NCBI GenBank assembly: GCA_035532535.1
Contig: DATKQT010000025.1
Location: 1 to 17,068, forward strand
From: Palsa-739 sp035532535
Lineage (GTDB): Bacteria; Actinomycetota; Thermoleophilia; Gaiellales; Gaiellaceae
Length of the DNA: 17,068 nucleotides
Direction of reading: 5' to 3'
The notes below the pieces were generated by a model, which searched no databases, was not told where the DNA came from, and saw nothing but the letters and a program-made list of their open reading frames with translations. This document shows, piece after piece, positions 6,716-13,454 of this stretch; within the stretch, counting starts at the first letter, position 1; the number at the start of each line of letters is the position of its first letter. Position numbers and translations under genes: made by a program.

Positions 6716-7986
6716 GGATAGATCCCGCGTGTAAGCGTCGCCTCGGCGACCCGCTGCACAGCGAGTCCGTAGGCGGCAACGCGCATCGGGAGCTTCCGGG
6801 TCTGCGCCAGTTCCCAGGTCTCGTCGAACGCCTTGCTCATGATGTCGTTGAGCTTCGCGTTCACCTCGACCTCCTTCCAGAAGTACTCCTGGAGGCCCTG
6901 GACCCACTCGAAGTAGGACACGACGACGCCGCCCGCGTTCGCGAGGACGTCGGGGAGGATGAGGATTCCCTTCTCCTCGAGGATCGCGTCGGCCTGCGGC
7001 GTGACCGGGCCGTTCGCTCCCTCGCAGATGATGGACGCCTTGATCCGATCGGCGTTCTCCTCGGTGATGACCTGCTCGAGCGCGCAGGGCGCGAGGATGT
7101 CGCAGTCGAGCTCGAGGAGCTCGGCGTCGGTGATCACCTCGGCGTCCTTGACGCCCTTCAGGGAGCCGGTCTCGCGCTTGTGCGCGAATGCGGCCGGGAT
7201 GTCGATCCCCTTCGGGTTGTAGAGCGCGACCGTCGAGTCGGAGATGCCTACCACGATCGAGCCCTCCTGATGGAGGAACTGCGCGAGGTAGCTGCCGACG
7301 TTGCCGAAGCCCTGCACGACGACCTTCTGGCCGGCGAGCGACTTGTCGAGCTTCGCGACTGCGTCACGCAGCACGAACAGCGCGCCGCGGGAGGTCGCCT
7401 CTTCGCGTCCGAGCGAGCCGCCGATGATGAGCGGCTTGCCGGTCACGACGCCGAGGACCGAGTGACCCTTGTTCATCGAGAACGTGTCGAAGATCCAGGC
7501 CATCGTCGTGCCGTCGGTGCCGACGTCCGGCGCCGGGATGTCCTTCTCCGGCCCGATCTCGTTGATGATCTCGCTCGTGTAGCGGCGGGTCATGCCCTCG
7601 AGCTCGCGCCGCGACATCTTCTTGGGGTCGCAGGCGATGCCGCCCTTCGCGCCGCCGAAGGGGATGCCCATGAGCGCGCACTTCCAGGTCATCCACATTG
7701 AGAGCGCGCGCACCTCGTCGACAGTGACGTCGGGGTGGTAGCGAATGCCGCCCTTGGAGGGGCCGCGGGCGATGTTGTGGGTGACGCGATATCCGATGAA
7801 GACCTGCGTGGTCCCGTCATCCATCGTGACGGGGATCGAGACCTCGATCGCCTTCTTGCAGCGGCCCAGGACCGAAACGAGGTTCGGGTCGATGTCGAAG
7901 ATGGCGGCGACGCGGTGAAGTTGCTCGCGTGCCAGCTCGAACGGGTTCTCGCGCAGGTGGGTAGTCGTAGTGTCGACTGAGGTCAC
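6712..7986 (-). CDS. gdhA: Glutamate dehydrogenase (Glu/Leu/Phe/Val dehydrogenase family)
   Basis: This 424-residue cytoplasmic enzyme is predicted to interconvert glutamate with 2-oxoglutarate and ammonia using NAD(P)(H). The substrate domain has KGGIRYHPDV (78-87), MTWKCALMGIPFGGAKGG (99-116) with the two active-site lysines K102 and K114, and PAPDVGT (151-157) with catalytic D154. The coenzyme domain has GFGNVG (226-231) and an acidic residue (D250) after the second strand, which leans toward NAD but does not settle it. CEGANGPVT and LPDVLANAGGV close the cleft. GTG 7986 is chosen because AAGGAG lies 6 nt upstream; the open frame further upstream is only GC-rich antisense-like sequence. 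The stop TAA overlaps the glutaredoxin-like frame. The nearby rex gene suggests, but does not prove, redox-linked control. Confidence 0.96.
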   Translation of the reverse strand: MTSVDTTTTHLRENPFELAREQLHRVAAIFDIDPNLVSVLGRCKKAIEVSIPVTMDDGTTQVFIGYRVTHNIARGPSKGGIRYHPDVTVDEVRALSMWMTWKCALMGIPFGGAKGGIACDPKKMSRRELEGMTRRYTSEIINEIGPEKDIPAPDVGTDGTTMAWIFDTFSMNKGHSVLGVVTGKPLIIGGSLGREEATSRGALFVLRDAVAKLDKSLAGQKVVVQGFGNVGSYLAQFLHQEGSIVVGISDSTVALYNPKGIDIPAAFAHKRETGSLKGVKDAEVITDAELLELDCDILAPCALEQVITEENADRIKASIICEGANGPVTPQADAILEEKGILILPDVLANAGGVVVSYFEWVQGLQEYFWKEVEVNAKLNDIMSKAFDETWELAQTRKLPMRVAAYGLAVQRVAEATLTRGIYP

Positions 7987-8036
7987 CTGGAACTCCTTTT
8001 GTTGCGCGATTGCAGGAAAAACCTTGGTACCGAGCG

Positions 8037-8042
8037 AGTATA
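8037..8042 (-). promoter_or_regulatory. Putative -10 box of the gdhA promoter
   Basis: TATACT lies on the minus strand 50 nt upstream of the gdhA GTG, just after the tsaD stop. Transcription from here would give a leader of about 45 nt carrying the AAGGAG Shine-Dalgarno. No good -35 hexamer is visible at 17-18 nt. Confidence 0.4.
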
Positions 8043-8055
8043 GGCCGCGCTCCAG

Positions 8056-8081
8056 GGCGGGCTCACCCGTACTTTCCCGCC
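8056..8081 (-). terminator. Possible hairpin terminator after tsaD
   Basis: GGCGGG (8056-8061) and CCCGCC (8076-8081) form a 6-bp GC stem with a 14-nt loop just past the tsaD stop. There is no T-tract, so efficiency is doubtful. Confidence 0.25.
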
Positions 8082-8084
8082 TGT

Positions 8085-9047
8085 TCAACGGGAGGCATAC
8101 GCATCGAGCGAGAGGTAGCGGGGGTACGGAATCGGCTCGATCCAGCGGGCGGCCGAGGCGATCATCGCGGCGTTGTCGGTGCAGAGGGAGAGCGGCGCCG
8201 CGGCCGCTTCGGGGAGCGAAGCGCGCAGCTCGGAGTTCGCCGCGACCCCGCCGACGATCGCGATCTGATCGCGGCCGCTCGTCTCCGCCGCCTCGCGCAC
8301 GCGGGATACGAGCGCGCGGACGATGGCCCGCTGGTACGAGGCGGCGAGGTCGGCGCGGCGGGCTTCGAGCTCCTCCTCGGTCAGGTCGCGAACCGCGTAG
8401 AGGAGCGCCGTCTTGAGGCCGGAGAACGAGAAGTCGAGGCCCGGCACGCGAGCGACGGGGAACTCGTACGCCTCGGGATTCCCTTCGCGCGCGAGCAGGT
8501 CGATCGCCCGGCCGCCGGGATAGCCGAGCCCGAGCAGGCGGGCGCCCTTGTCGAACGCCTCGCCCGCGGCGTCGTCGAGCGTCGTCCCGAGCACGTCGCG
8601 CTCCGTGTGCGACCGGACGTCGAGGAGCAGTGTGTGGCCGCCGCTCGCGAGCAGACAGAGGAACGGCGGCTCGAGCGGGCCCGGCTGGAGGTAGAGCGAG
8701 GCGACGTGGCCGTCGAGATGGTCGACCGCGACGAGCGGCAGTTGCCGCGACCAGGCGAGCGCCTTCGCGACGGAGAGCCCGACGAGGAGCGCACCGATCA
8801 ATCCCGGGCCCTGCGTCACGGCGATGCGGTCGACGTCGTCGAGCGTCGCGCCGGCGTCGGCGAGCGCCTCGCGGATCACCGGGATGACGAGCTCGAGGTG
8901 GCGCCGCGACGCGACCTCCGGCACGACGCCGCCGTAGCGCGCGTGGAGCTCCGCCTGCGAGGAGACGACGCTCGCGCGGATCTCCCCCGCCTCCGTGACG
9001 AGCGCCGCCGCGGTCTCGTCGCAACTCGTCTCGACCCCGAGAATCAC
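8085..9047 (-). CDS. tsaD: tRNA N6-adenosine threonylcarbamoyltransferase TsaD
   Basis: TsaD, with TsaB and TsaE, transfers the threonylcarbamoyl group from threonylcarbamoyl-AMP to A37 of ANN-decoding tRNAs (t6A). The 320-residue ASKHA-fold protein starts ILGVETSCDETAAALV. It has the metal-binding HxxxH motif DHLDGH (H110, H114), SGGHT (135-139), the nucleotide loop DDAAGEAFDKGARLLGLGYPGG (158-179), FSFSGLKTAL (207-216) and the C-terminal metal ligand D291 in CTDNAAMIA. Start GTG 9047 overlaps the rimI stop by 4 nt. All essential residues are present and the length is slightly short but normal. tsaE and tsaB lie upstream in the same operon; tsaC, which makes the intermediate, is not in the window. 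Confidence 0.97.
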   Translation of the reverse strand: MILGVETSCDETAAALVTEAGEIRASVVSSQAELHARYGGVVPEVASRRHLELVIPVIREALADAGATLDDVDRIAVTQGPGLIGALLVGLSVAKALAWSRQLPLVAVDHLDGHVASLYLQPGPLEPPFLCLLASGGHTLLLDVRSHTERDVLGTTLDDAAGEAFDKGARLLGLGYPGGRAIDLLAREGNPEAYEFPVARVPGLDFSFSGLKTALLYAVRDLTEEELEARRADLAASYQRAIVRALVSRVREAAETSGRDQIAIVGGVAANSELRASLPEAAAAPLSLCTDNAAMIASAARWIEPIPYPRYLSLDAYASR

Positions 9048-9508
9048 CCGCCCACAGGGTCTTTCCACATGATCAGTGCGTCCTCGCGGTTGTCGGTGTA
9101 GTAGCCGCGCCGGAGCCCGCGCGCCTCGAAGCCGAGCCGTTCGTACAGGGCGATCGCGGTCGCGTTCGAGACGCGCACCTCGAGCGTGTAGCCGCGCCGC
9201 ACGTCGTCGGCGGTGAGCTCGAAGAGCCGCTCGAGGAGCATCGACGCGATGCCACGCCCGCGGTGGGCCGGGTCGACGGCGACGTTCATCACGTGCCACG
9301 CGTCGACGTAGCGCGAGACGATGAGGTAGCCGACGAGCGCGCCTTCGTCCGCGTCCGCCTCGAACGCGCCGAAGCAGATCGAGGTCGGCTTGCTCAGCTC
9401 GCCCGCGAACATCGACCGCGACCACGGCGTCGGGTACGAGCGGCGCTCGATCTCGTCGATCTCCTCGAGATCGTCGAGGACGAGAAGGCGGAGCTCGACG
9501 GTGGTCAT
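9044..9508 (-). CDS. rimI: Ribosomal protein S18-alanine N-acetyltransferase RimI
   Basis: This 154-residue GNAT acetyltransferase is predicted to acetylate the N-terminal alanine of ribosomal protein S18 using acetyl-CoA. The acetyl-CoA pyrophosphate loop is RGRGIA (83-88) after the strand WHVMNVAVDP. The C-terminal signature SNATAIALYERLGFEARGLRRGYY (114-137) is typical of RimI. The family active-site residues are retained around E103-equivalent and Y136/Y137, as far as can be judged without alignment. ATG 9508 has GAGGA 7 nt upstream. The gene overlaps tsaB by 4 nt and tsaD by 4 nt, a conserved neighbourhood in many bacteria. Acetylation of other proteins is possible. Confidence 0.92.
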   Translation of the reverse strand: MTTVELRLLVLDDLEEIDEIERRSYPTPWSRSMFAGELSKPTSICFGAFEADADEGALVGYLIVSRYVDAWHVMNVAVDPAHRGRGIASMLLERLFELTADDVRRGYTLEVRVSNATAIALYERLGFEARGLRRGYYTDNREDALIMWKDPVGG

Positions 9509-10101
9509 TGCGCGTTCCTCTCGGCATCCGGGACGCGGAGGTACAGCGGCTCGATCTCCTCGACGCTGCCCGACTCCCCGGCGAGCGCGGCATGGAAGCG
9601 AGCGCGCGGCAGGTGCCGCTCGTCGTCGTCGGGCGGCACCGTGGCGCCGCGCTCCTCGAGCAGCGAGCGGTACCGGACGGCGCCGTCGCCGACGCAGACG
9701 GTTCCCGGCTCGATGCGGAGATCCTCCGGGAGCAGGACAGCCGGCTCGCCGTTGACGAGCGCGAAGACCTCGCGCCGCTTCGCGTCGATCACCGGAACGG
9801 CATCGGGCGCGCCGGCAGCAAGGGCCGCGAGCGTCGAGATGCCGGCGCCCTCGACTCCGAGCGAGAGCGCGAGCCCGCGGGCCGCGGCGAGCCCGATGCG
9901 CACGCCGGTGAAGCTGCCGGGGCCGATCCCGACCGCGAGACGGTCGATCTCCGCCGGATGCGCGCCGGCCTGCCGGAGAAGCGCGTCGACATCCTCGAGC
10001 AGGGTCTGGGCGCGCGACCGGCGCTCGCCGAGGACCTCGTCGCCGTCCACGAGCGCACTCGTCGCGACGCCCGTCGCAGTGTCGAAAGCCAGCGTCAGCA
10101 T
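9505..10101 (-). CDS. tsaB: tRNA t6A biosynthesis protein TsaB
   Basis: TsaB is the non-catalytic ASKHA-fold partner that dimerises with TsaD and supports t6A synthesis. The 198-residue protein begins MLTLAFDTATGVATSAL. It has the diagnostic GIGPGSFTGVRIGLAAARGLA (58-78) at the dimer interface, and lacks the TsaD metal-binding histidines as expected. The C-terminal half (PVIDAKRREVFALV; IEPLYLRVPDAERNA) matches the family. ATG 10101 overlaps the end of tsaE by 7 nt, and GGAG lies upstream. The stop overlaps the rimI start (ATGA). Confidence 0.95.
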   Translation of the reverse strand: MLTLAFDTATGVATSALVDGDEVLGERRSRAQTLLEDVDALLRQAGAHPAEIDRLAVGIGPGSFTGVRIGLAAARGLALSLGVEGAGISTLAALAAGAPDAVPVIDAKRREVFALVNGEPAVLLPEDLRIEPGTVCVGDGAVRYRSLLEERGATVPPDDDERHLPRARFHAALAGESGSVEEIEPLYLRVPDAERNAQ

Positions 10102-10508
10102 TCCGAGATCTCCACGGCTCTCCCTGGGCCAGCATGCCGCAATCGCACGGCATACCGGGGCGGTGGCAGGACGCCCGCCCCCGCCTCCGGCCACTCGACG
10201 AAGACGATCGCGTCCTCGAAATACGGCTCGAGATCCCCCCACTCCGCTGCGGAGACGCCCTCGAAGCGGTAGAGGTCGAGGTGCGAGACCTCGACGCCGG
10301 AGCCGTGGTAGCGGTGGCCGATCGTGTACGTCGGGCTCGTGACGTTCTCGCTGACGCCGAGCGCCGCGCACGCGCCGCGCACGAATGTCGTCTTCCCGGA
10401 GCCGAGCTCGCCCGAAACCGTCACGACGTCGCCGACGGCGAGCTGCGCAGCGAGTTCCGCCGCGAGCGCCTCGGTCTCCTCCGGCGATTCGGTGAGCCTC
10501 GTGTCCAC
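10095..10508 (-). CDS. tsaE: tRNA t6A biosynthesis ATPase TsaE
   Basis: TsaE is the P-loop ATPase that resets the TsaB-TsaD complex. With the GTG 10508 start the protein is 137 residues, with Walker A GELGSGKT (33-40), TSPTYT (58-63), the conserved HLDLYR (76-81) and VEWPE (104-108). The frame stays open further upstream (ATG 10532 or beyond), but that region lies in the intergenic repeat. GTG 10508 places SPEETEAL at the usual family distance from the N-terminus, and TACTCT ends exactly 6 nt before it, fitting a leaderless start. It heads the tsaE-tsaB-rimI-tsaD operon. Confidence 0.94.
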   Translation of the reverse strand: MDTRLTESPEETEALAAELAAQLAVGDVVTVSGELGSGKTTFVRGACAALGVSENVTSPTYTIGHRYHGSGVEVSHLDLYRFEGVSAAEWGDLEPYFEDAIVFVEWPEAGAGVLPPPRYAVRLRHAGPGRAVEISEC

Positions 10509-10520
10509 GGCCCAAGAGTA
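10509..10520 (-). promoter_or_regulatory. Putative leaderless promoter of the tsaE operon
   Basis: TACTCT (10520-10515, minus strand) followed by six bases and GTG 10508 matches a -10 with transcription starting at the start codon. There is no Shine-Dalgarno and no clear -35. Confidence 0.45.
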
Positions 10521-10540
10521 CGAGCCAGACATGGCTCCAG

Positions 10541-10660
10541 CGGACGTGTCCGGGGTCAGACCCCTCCATGTCTCGAGCGGACATGCCGCCCGCTGAACCA
10601 CGCCGGATCGGGCGCGCCGCAGGTCCAATCCAGACGTGTCCGGTGTCTGACCCCGGACGT
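10541..10660 (-). repeat. Palindrome-rich intergenic repeat, copy B
   Basis: This is the inverted, diverged counterpart of 3035-3150. It contains the 13-nt palindrome GGGGTCAGACCCC (10552-10564), then TCCATGTCTCGAGCGGACA, and at the far end GTCCAATCCAGACGTGTCCGG and TCTGACCCCGGACGT (10623-10660). Read on the minus strand, the words occur in the same order as in copy A. The two outer parts are conserved and the middle has diverged. It sits between the divergent tsaE and DUF1330 genes, so it lies close to both promoters. Confidence 0.75.
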
Positions 10661-10676
10661 GGCCGTTCCGGCCGCG

Positions 10677-10688
10677 TACGATCGAGAC
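10677..10688 (+). promoter_or_regulatory. Putative leaderless promoter of the DUF1330 gene
   Basis: TACGAT (10677-10682) ends 6 nt before the ATG at 10689, the spacing expected if transcription starts at the A of the start codon. No Shine-Dalgarno is present. The -35 region falls in the repeat and has no consensus hexamer. Confidence 0.45.
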
Positions 10689-10979
10689 ATGCCTGCATAC
10701 GTGATCGTCGAGACGAATGTCAGCGACGCCGAGCAGTACGAGCGCTACAAGGAAGCCGCGCCGCCCACCATCGCGGCGTACGGGGGCCGCTATCTCGTGC
10801 GCGGCGGCGAGCTCGCCGTCTTCGAAGGCGACTGGGATCCCGTGCGCGTCGTGATCCTCGAGTTCCCCGATCTCGAGACGGCCAAGCGGTGGTACGCATC
10901 CGAGGAGTACGGCGCCGCAAGGACGCTGCGCGAAGGCGCCGCGAAGCTGAACGTGGTCGCTGTCGCAGGGCGTTCGTGA
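10689..10979 (+). CDS. DUF1330 family small protein (dimeric alpha-beta barrel)
   Basis: This 96-residue cytoplasmic protein has the DUF1330 pattern: strand MPAYVIVETNVSD, then EQYERYKEAAPPTIAAYGGRY with the conserved Y-x2-Y and tyrosine/glycine turn, LVRGGELAVFEGDW, VVILEFPDLETAKRWYASEEY and a closing strand. The family adopts a ferredoxin-like dimeric barrel; its biochemical role is unknown. ATG 10689 is supported by the family N-terminus and the TACGAT element. It is one of only two plus-strand genes here and is convergent with the UDG gene, whose stop is 31 nt away. Confidence 0.9.
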   Translation: MPAYVIVETNVSDAEQYERYKEAAPPTIAAYGGRYLVRGGELAVFEGDWDPVRVVILEFPDLETAKRWYASEEYGAARTLREGAAKLNVVAVAGRS

Positions 10980-11009
10980 TCGCCGGCTGCGACCCGACGC
11001 GACAGCGAG

Positions 11010-12749
11010 CTAAAACAGCCCGAGCTGCTCGGCCGGCGCTGACAACGCTTGTAACAGACTGTTACTTGCCGGTTCTTCGGCGGGAACTGCGGTGAGTGCC
11101 GGCCCGCCGCCGAGGAGCGCCGGCAGGCGTGCGAAGTCGGCTTCCAGGACCTTGAGCATCGCGGGCGTGTAGAGCGCGGCGGCCGGGTGGTAGAGCGGAT
11201 AGAGGACGACGCTGCGGCCCGCGATCGTGAGCTCCTGCTCCTGGCCGTGCACGCGCGTGATGCCGAGCGGGCGGCCGGAGAGCAGCTTCGTGGCGAAGTT
11301 GCCGAGCGTCGCGATCACCTTGGGCTCGATCAGCTCGATCTGGCGGAAGAGGTGCGGCTCGCACGACTCGATCTCGTCGGCTTGTGGGTCGCGGTTCCCA
11401 GGGGGGCGGCAGTTGTGCACGACGCCACCGGCCGTGACGAAGTTGTGGGTCTCCTCGACATCCAGGCAGAAGAAGGTCACGTCTGCGCGCTCGCGATCGG
11501 TGACGTCCTCGACCTCGACGCGGTCATAGAGGACGGTGCGTTCCCCGCGTTCCCACAGGGCCGGATCGAAGGGAATCCGGACCGCAACCTCCGGGTCGAG
11601 CTTGTAGCGCATTGACTCCGGAACGTACGGGGCGATCAGCTCGCAGAGCTTCCGCGTCGCATGGACGTCGAAGTAGATACGCCCCCGACGGATGGAAGAC
11701 GGCAATCCAAGCCGCAGGAGCCCATGCCGGAGGACATACAGGTCCTCTTGCGGGAACCCGTTGGTCGCGATCTCTGCCAGCGGTGAGCGGCCTGGCCTGA
11801 TTCGGGTGTATCCATCATCTAAGAACCAGATCGTGAGCATCCGGGGACTGAGCTCGTGCCCAAGCCATCCCGGGACTCGCTTCGTCGGCGTGTAGAACTG
11901 ATGTCGCAGCGTCCGGAGGGAGCGGTGAGCCCGCGTCCTCAGGTGCACCACTGAGTGCGTCTTCTCACCGCCGACCACGGCCGCAACCGCCGCCTCTGCC
12001 ACATGAGGGCGAAGTTCGGTGAGGAGCGCCGCTTTGAAGCGCGCGTAGTCCTCCTGCTGCAGCGAGTGCGCGAGCTGGAAGTGGGAGCTCGATCGATTGA
12101 TGGAGCCGTCGCCGAGCAGCGACCCAATGACGACGTCGAGAGCCAACCGACTCATTCCTTGGCCGGTTGCTATCTCGTCATCCATCCGAAGTTCCTGGAC
12201 AGGGATGTAGCCGCGACGGGTAAGGACGGGATGGTCCCCGGTGAGTTGGATGCCGCTGCGGGTAGCACCGGCGTTCTTCGCCGAGCGGTATGTGAGCTTG
12301 AAGACGCGCCTTCCTCCCAGAGGTGTCTCATGCCAGCCCGTGACTTGCCGCGGCACGAGGCGATGCTGGTCGTCCACCGCCATGACCGTCCCCGAGTAGC
12401 GCTCGCGAACGAGCCGCCCAATGCGTTCCCATGATCCGTCGCCAAGCTGGACAGCGGCGGTGTATCTCAGGCACTTCAAGACGTTCGCGATATAGACGTC
12501 GTCGCGCTCGAGTCCCACTCCGGCGAGCAGCCCGTCGAGGAGCTTGCCGGCCTGCCCGACGAACGGGACGCCCTGTTTGTCCTCGTGGAAGCCCGGCGCC
12601 TCGCCGACGAACATCAGGTCGGCGTGCGGATTGCCGGCACCGAAGACGACCTGCGTCCTCCCCTCCGCGAGCCGGCAGCGCGTGCACGCGGCGGTCGCCG
12701 TCGCGTACGCCTGGAGCGGGTCGAGCTGCTCGACAGGCACAGCACTCAT
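11010..12749 (-). CDS. Family 4 uracil-DNA glycosylase precursor containing an intein
   Basis: This DNA repair enzyme removes uracil from DNA. The 579-residue precursor would splice to about 225 residues, the usual size. N-extein (1-92): cluster cysteines C22 and C25 in CTRC and active-site motif GEAPGFHED (49-57) with GVPFVGQAGKLLD. C-extein (447-579): CRPPGNRDP with cluster cysteine C447, C463 in ESCEPH, the TLGNFATKLL strand, and motif 2 YPLYHPAAAL (517-526) with H521. The four cysteines fit a [4Fe-4S] cluster typical of family 4. Continuity of NVLK with CRPPGNRDP once the insert is removed confirms the junctions. ATG 12749 follows the greA stop by 11 nt and lacks a strong Shine-Dalgarno, so coupling is likely. 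Activity should depend on splicing. Confidence 0.95.
   Translation of the reverse strand: MSAVPVEQLDPLQAYATATAACTRCRLAEGRTQVVFGAGNPHADLMFVGEAPGFHEDKQGVPFVGQAGKLLDGLLAGVGLERDDVYIANVLKCLRYTAAVQLGDGSWERIGRLVRERYSGTVMAVDDQHRLVPRQVTGWHETPLGGRRVFKLTYRSAKNAGATRSGIQLTGDHPVLTRRGYIPVQELRMDDEIATGQGMSRLALDVVIGSLLGDGSINRSSSHFQLAHSLQQEDYARFKAALLTELRPHVAEAAVAAVVGGEKTHSVVHLRTRAHRSLRTLRHQFYTPTKRVPGWLGHELSPRMLTIWFLDDGYTRIRPGRSPLAEIATNGFPQEDLYVLRHGLLRLGLPSSIRRGRIYFDVHATRKLCELIAPYVPESMRYKLDPEVAVRIPFDPALWERGERTVLYDRVEVEDVTDRERADVTFFCLDVEETHNFVTAGGVVHNCRPPGNRDPQADEIESCEPHLFRQIELIEPKVIATLGNFATKLLSGRPLGITRVHGQEQELTIAGRSVVLYPLYHPAAALYTPAMLKVLEADFARLPALLGGGPALTAVPAEEPASNSLLQALSAPAEQLGLF
11412..12473 (-). mobile_element. 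Intein with LAGLIDADG homing endonuclease domain in the UDG gene
   Basis: This is a 354-residue protein intron, precursor residues 93-446. Block A begins with nucleophile C93 (CLRYTAAV). Block B is TGDHPVLT (170-177) with H173. The endonuclease has two LAGLIDADG-type helices: LALDVVIGSLLGDG (202-215, acidic D214) and LTIWFLDDG (305-313, D311/D312). Block F is TFFCLDVEETHNF (425-437), and block G is GGVVHN (441-446) followed by Cys+1. All residues needed for class 1 splicing (Cys1, block B His, penultimate His, Asn, Cys+1) are present, as are the endonuclease acidic residues, so both activities look intact. Base composition appears somewhat less GC-rich than the flanking exteins, consistent with transfer. 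Confidence 0.95.
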
Positions 12750-12760
12750 GAGGAACGAGT

Positions 12761-13228
12761 CTACGAGGAGCGGCCGACGGACACGATCTTCGCGCTCCAG
12801 CGGCCGCGCGGCGCCTCGACCTTGATCGTGTCGCCCGGCTTCTTGCCGAGGAGCGCCTGCCCTACCGGCGAGTCGGGCGAGACACCGCCGACACTCGTGA
12901 TCTCGACCTCCATCGTCGTCCCGTCGTCCCGCTCGAGCTCGACCTTCGAGCCGACGGTGATGACGCCGCTTGCCGCCGCGGCCGCCTCGTCGACGACGGT
13001 CGCGTGTTGGAGCCGGTGGCGGAGAACGCGAATGCGCGCCTCGAGCAGGCCCTGCTCGTTCTTCGCCGCGTGGTACTCGAAATTCTCGGAGAGGTCACCG
13101 TGCGCACGCGCGACCGCGATCGCCTCGATCGCGTCCCGCCGTTTCGGCCCCTCGAGCTCATCGAGCTCGGCCTGGAGCTGCGCGTGCGCAGCCGGCGTCA
13201 GCAGCTCGCCGTCGTCCCCTGGGGACAT
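12761..13228 (-). CDS. greA: Transcription elongation factor GreA
   Basis: GreA enters the RNA polymerase secondary channel and stimulates cleavage of backtracked RNA. The 155-residue length is normal. The N-terminal coiled coil carries the signature HGDLSENFEYHAAKNEQ (43-59), with the tip acidic residues D45 and E48 that act in cleavage. The C-terminal FKBP-like domain has VGSKVELERDDG (92-103), SPDSPVGQALLGKKPGD (118-134) and a terminal strand. ATG 13228 was chosen over an upstream in-frame start inside fmdB: it gives the family N-terminus and lies 4 nt after the fmdB stop. It is the middle gene of fmdB-greA-udg. Confidence 0.95.
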   Translation of the reverse strand: MSPGDDGELLTPAAHAQLQAELDELEGPKRRDAIEAIAVARAHGDLSENFEYHAAKNEQGLLEARIRVLRHRLQHATVVDEAAAAASGVITVGSKVELERDDGTTMEVEITSVGGVSPDSPVGQALLGKKPGDTIKVEAPRGRWSAKIVSVGRSS

Positions 13229-13232
13229 CGCC

Positions 13233-13436
13233 CTAGTGTCCGCAGCCGCAGGAGCCGCCACAGCAACCGCCGCCGCCGCCGGTCGCGACCTTCGTCACGC
13301 CATGAACGGCGAAGGAGGAGAACTGCTTCGAGACGTTCGTCGCCGCGCAATCGGGGCAGTGAACTTCCTCGCTCCCCCGGACGAGCTCCTCGAAGTGCGA
13401 CTCGCACTCCATGCAGACGTATTCGTAGATCGGCAT
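13233..13436 (-). CDS. FmdB-type zinc ribbon protein with Cys-rich tail
   Basis: This 67-residue protein has the FmdB/CxxC regulatory domain: MPIYEYVC, then CMEC (8-11) and CPDC (27-30), which together should bind one zinc. A glycine linker leads to a C-terminal tail with C58, C59, C63, C65 and H67. Proteins of this family are often called putative regulators (after formamidase regulator FmdB), but the role is mostly unknown. The start ATG 13436 is preceded by TACCAT at 7 nt and no Shine-Dalgarno, fitting a leaderless mRNA. greA follows at 4 nt. The tail could bind a second metal; that is a guess. Confidence 0.9.
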   Translation of the reverse strand: MPIYEYVCMECESHFEELVRGSEEVHCPDCAATNVSKQFSSFAVHGVTKVATGGGGGCCGGSCGCGH

Positions 13437-13443
13437 CGGTCAG

Positions 13444-13449
13444 ATGGTA
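13444..13449 (-). promoter_or_regulatory. Putative leaderless -10 box of fmdB-greA-udg
   Basis: TACCAT on the minus strand ends 7 nt before the fmdB ATG (13436). There is no Shine-Dalgarno and no consensus -35. The 13455-13489 inverted repeat covers the region expected for the -35. Confidence 0.4.
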
Positions 13450-13454
13450 GAGGG

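Noticed and set aside
5201..6721. Long plus-strand open frame (506 aa) opposite padR, rex and the glutaredoxin-like gene
   Set aside because: Arg/Asp/Pro-rich composition typical of antisense frames in GC-rich DNA; the opposite strand encodes clear PadR, Rex and glutaredoxin domains.
7987..9024. N-terminal extension of glutamate dehydrogenase to 770 aa
   Set aside because: It runs through tsaD in another frame; a Shine-Dalgarno and GTG at 7986 give the normal family length.
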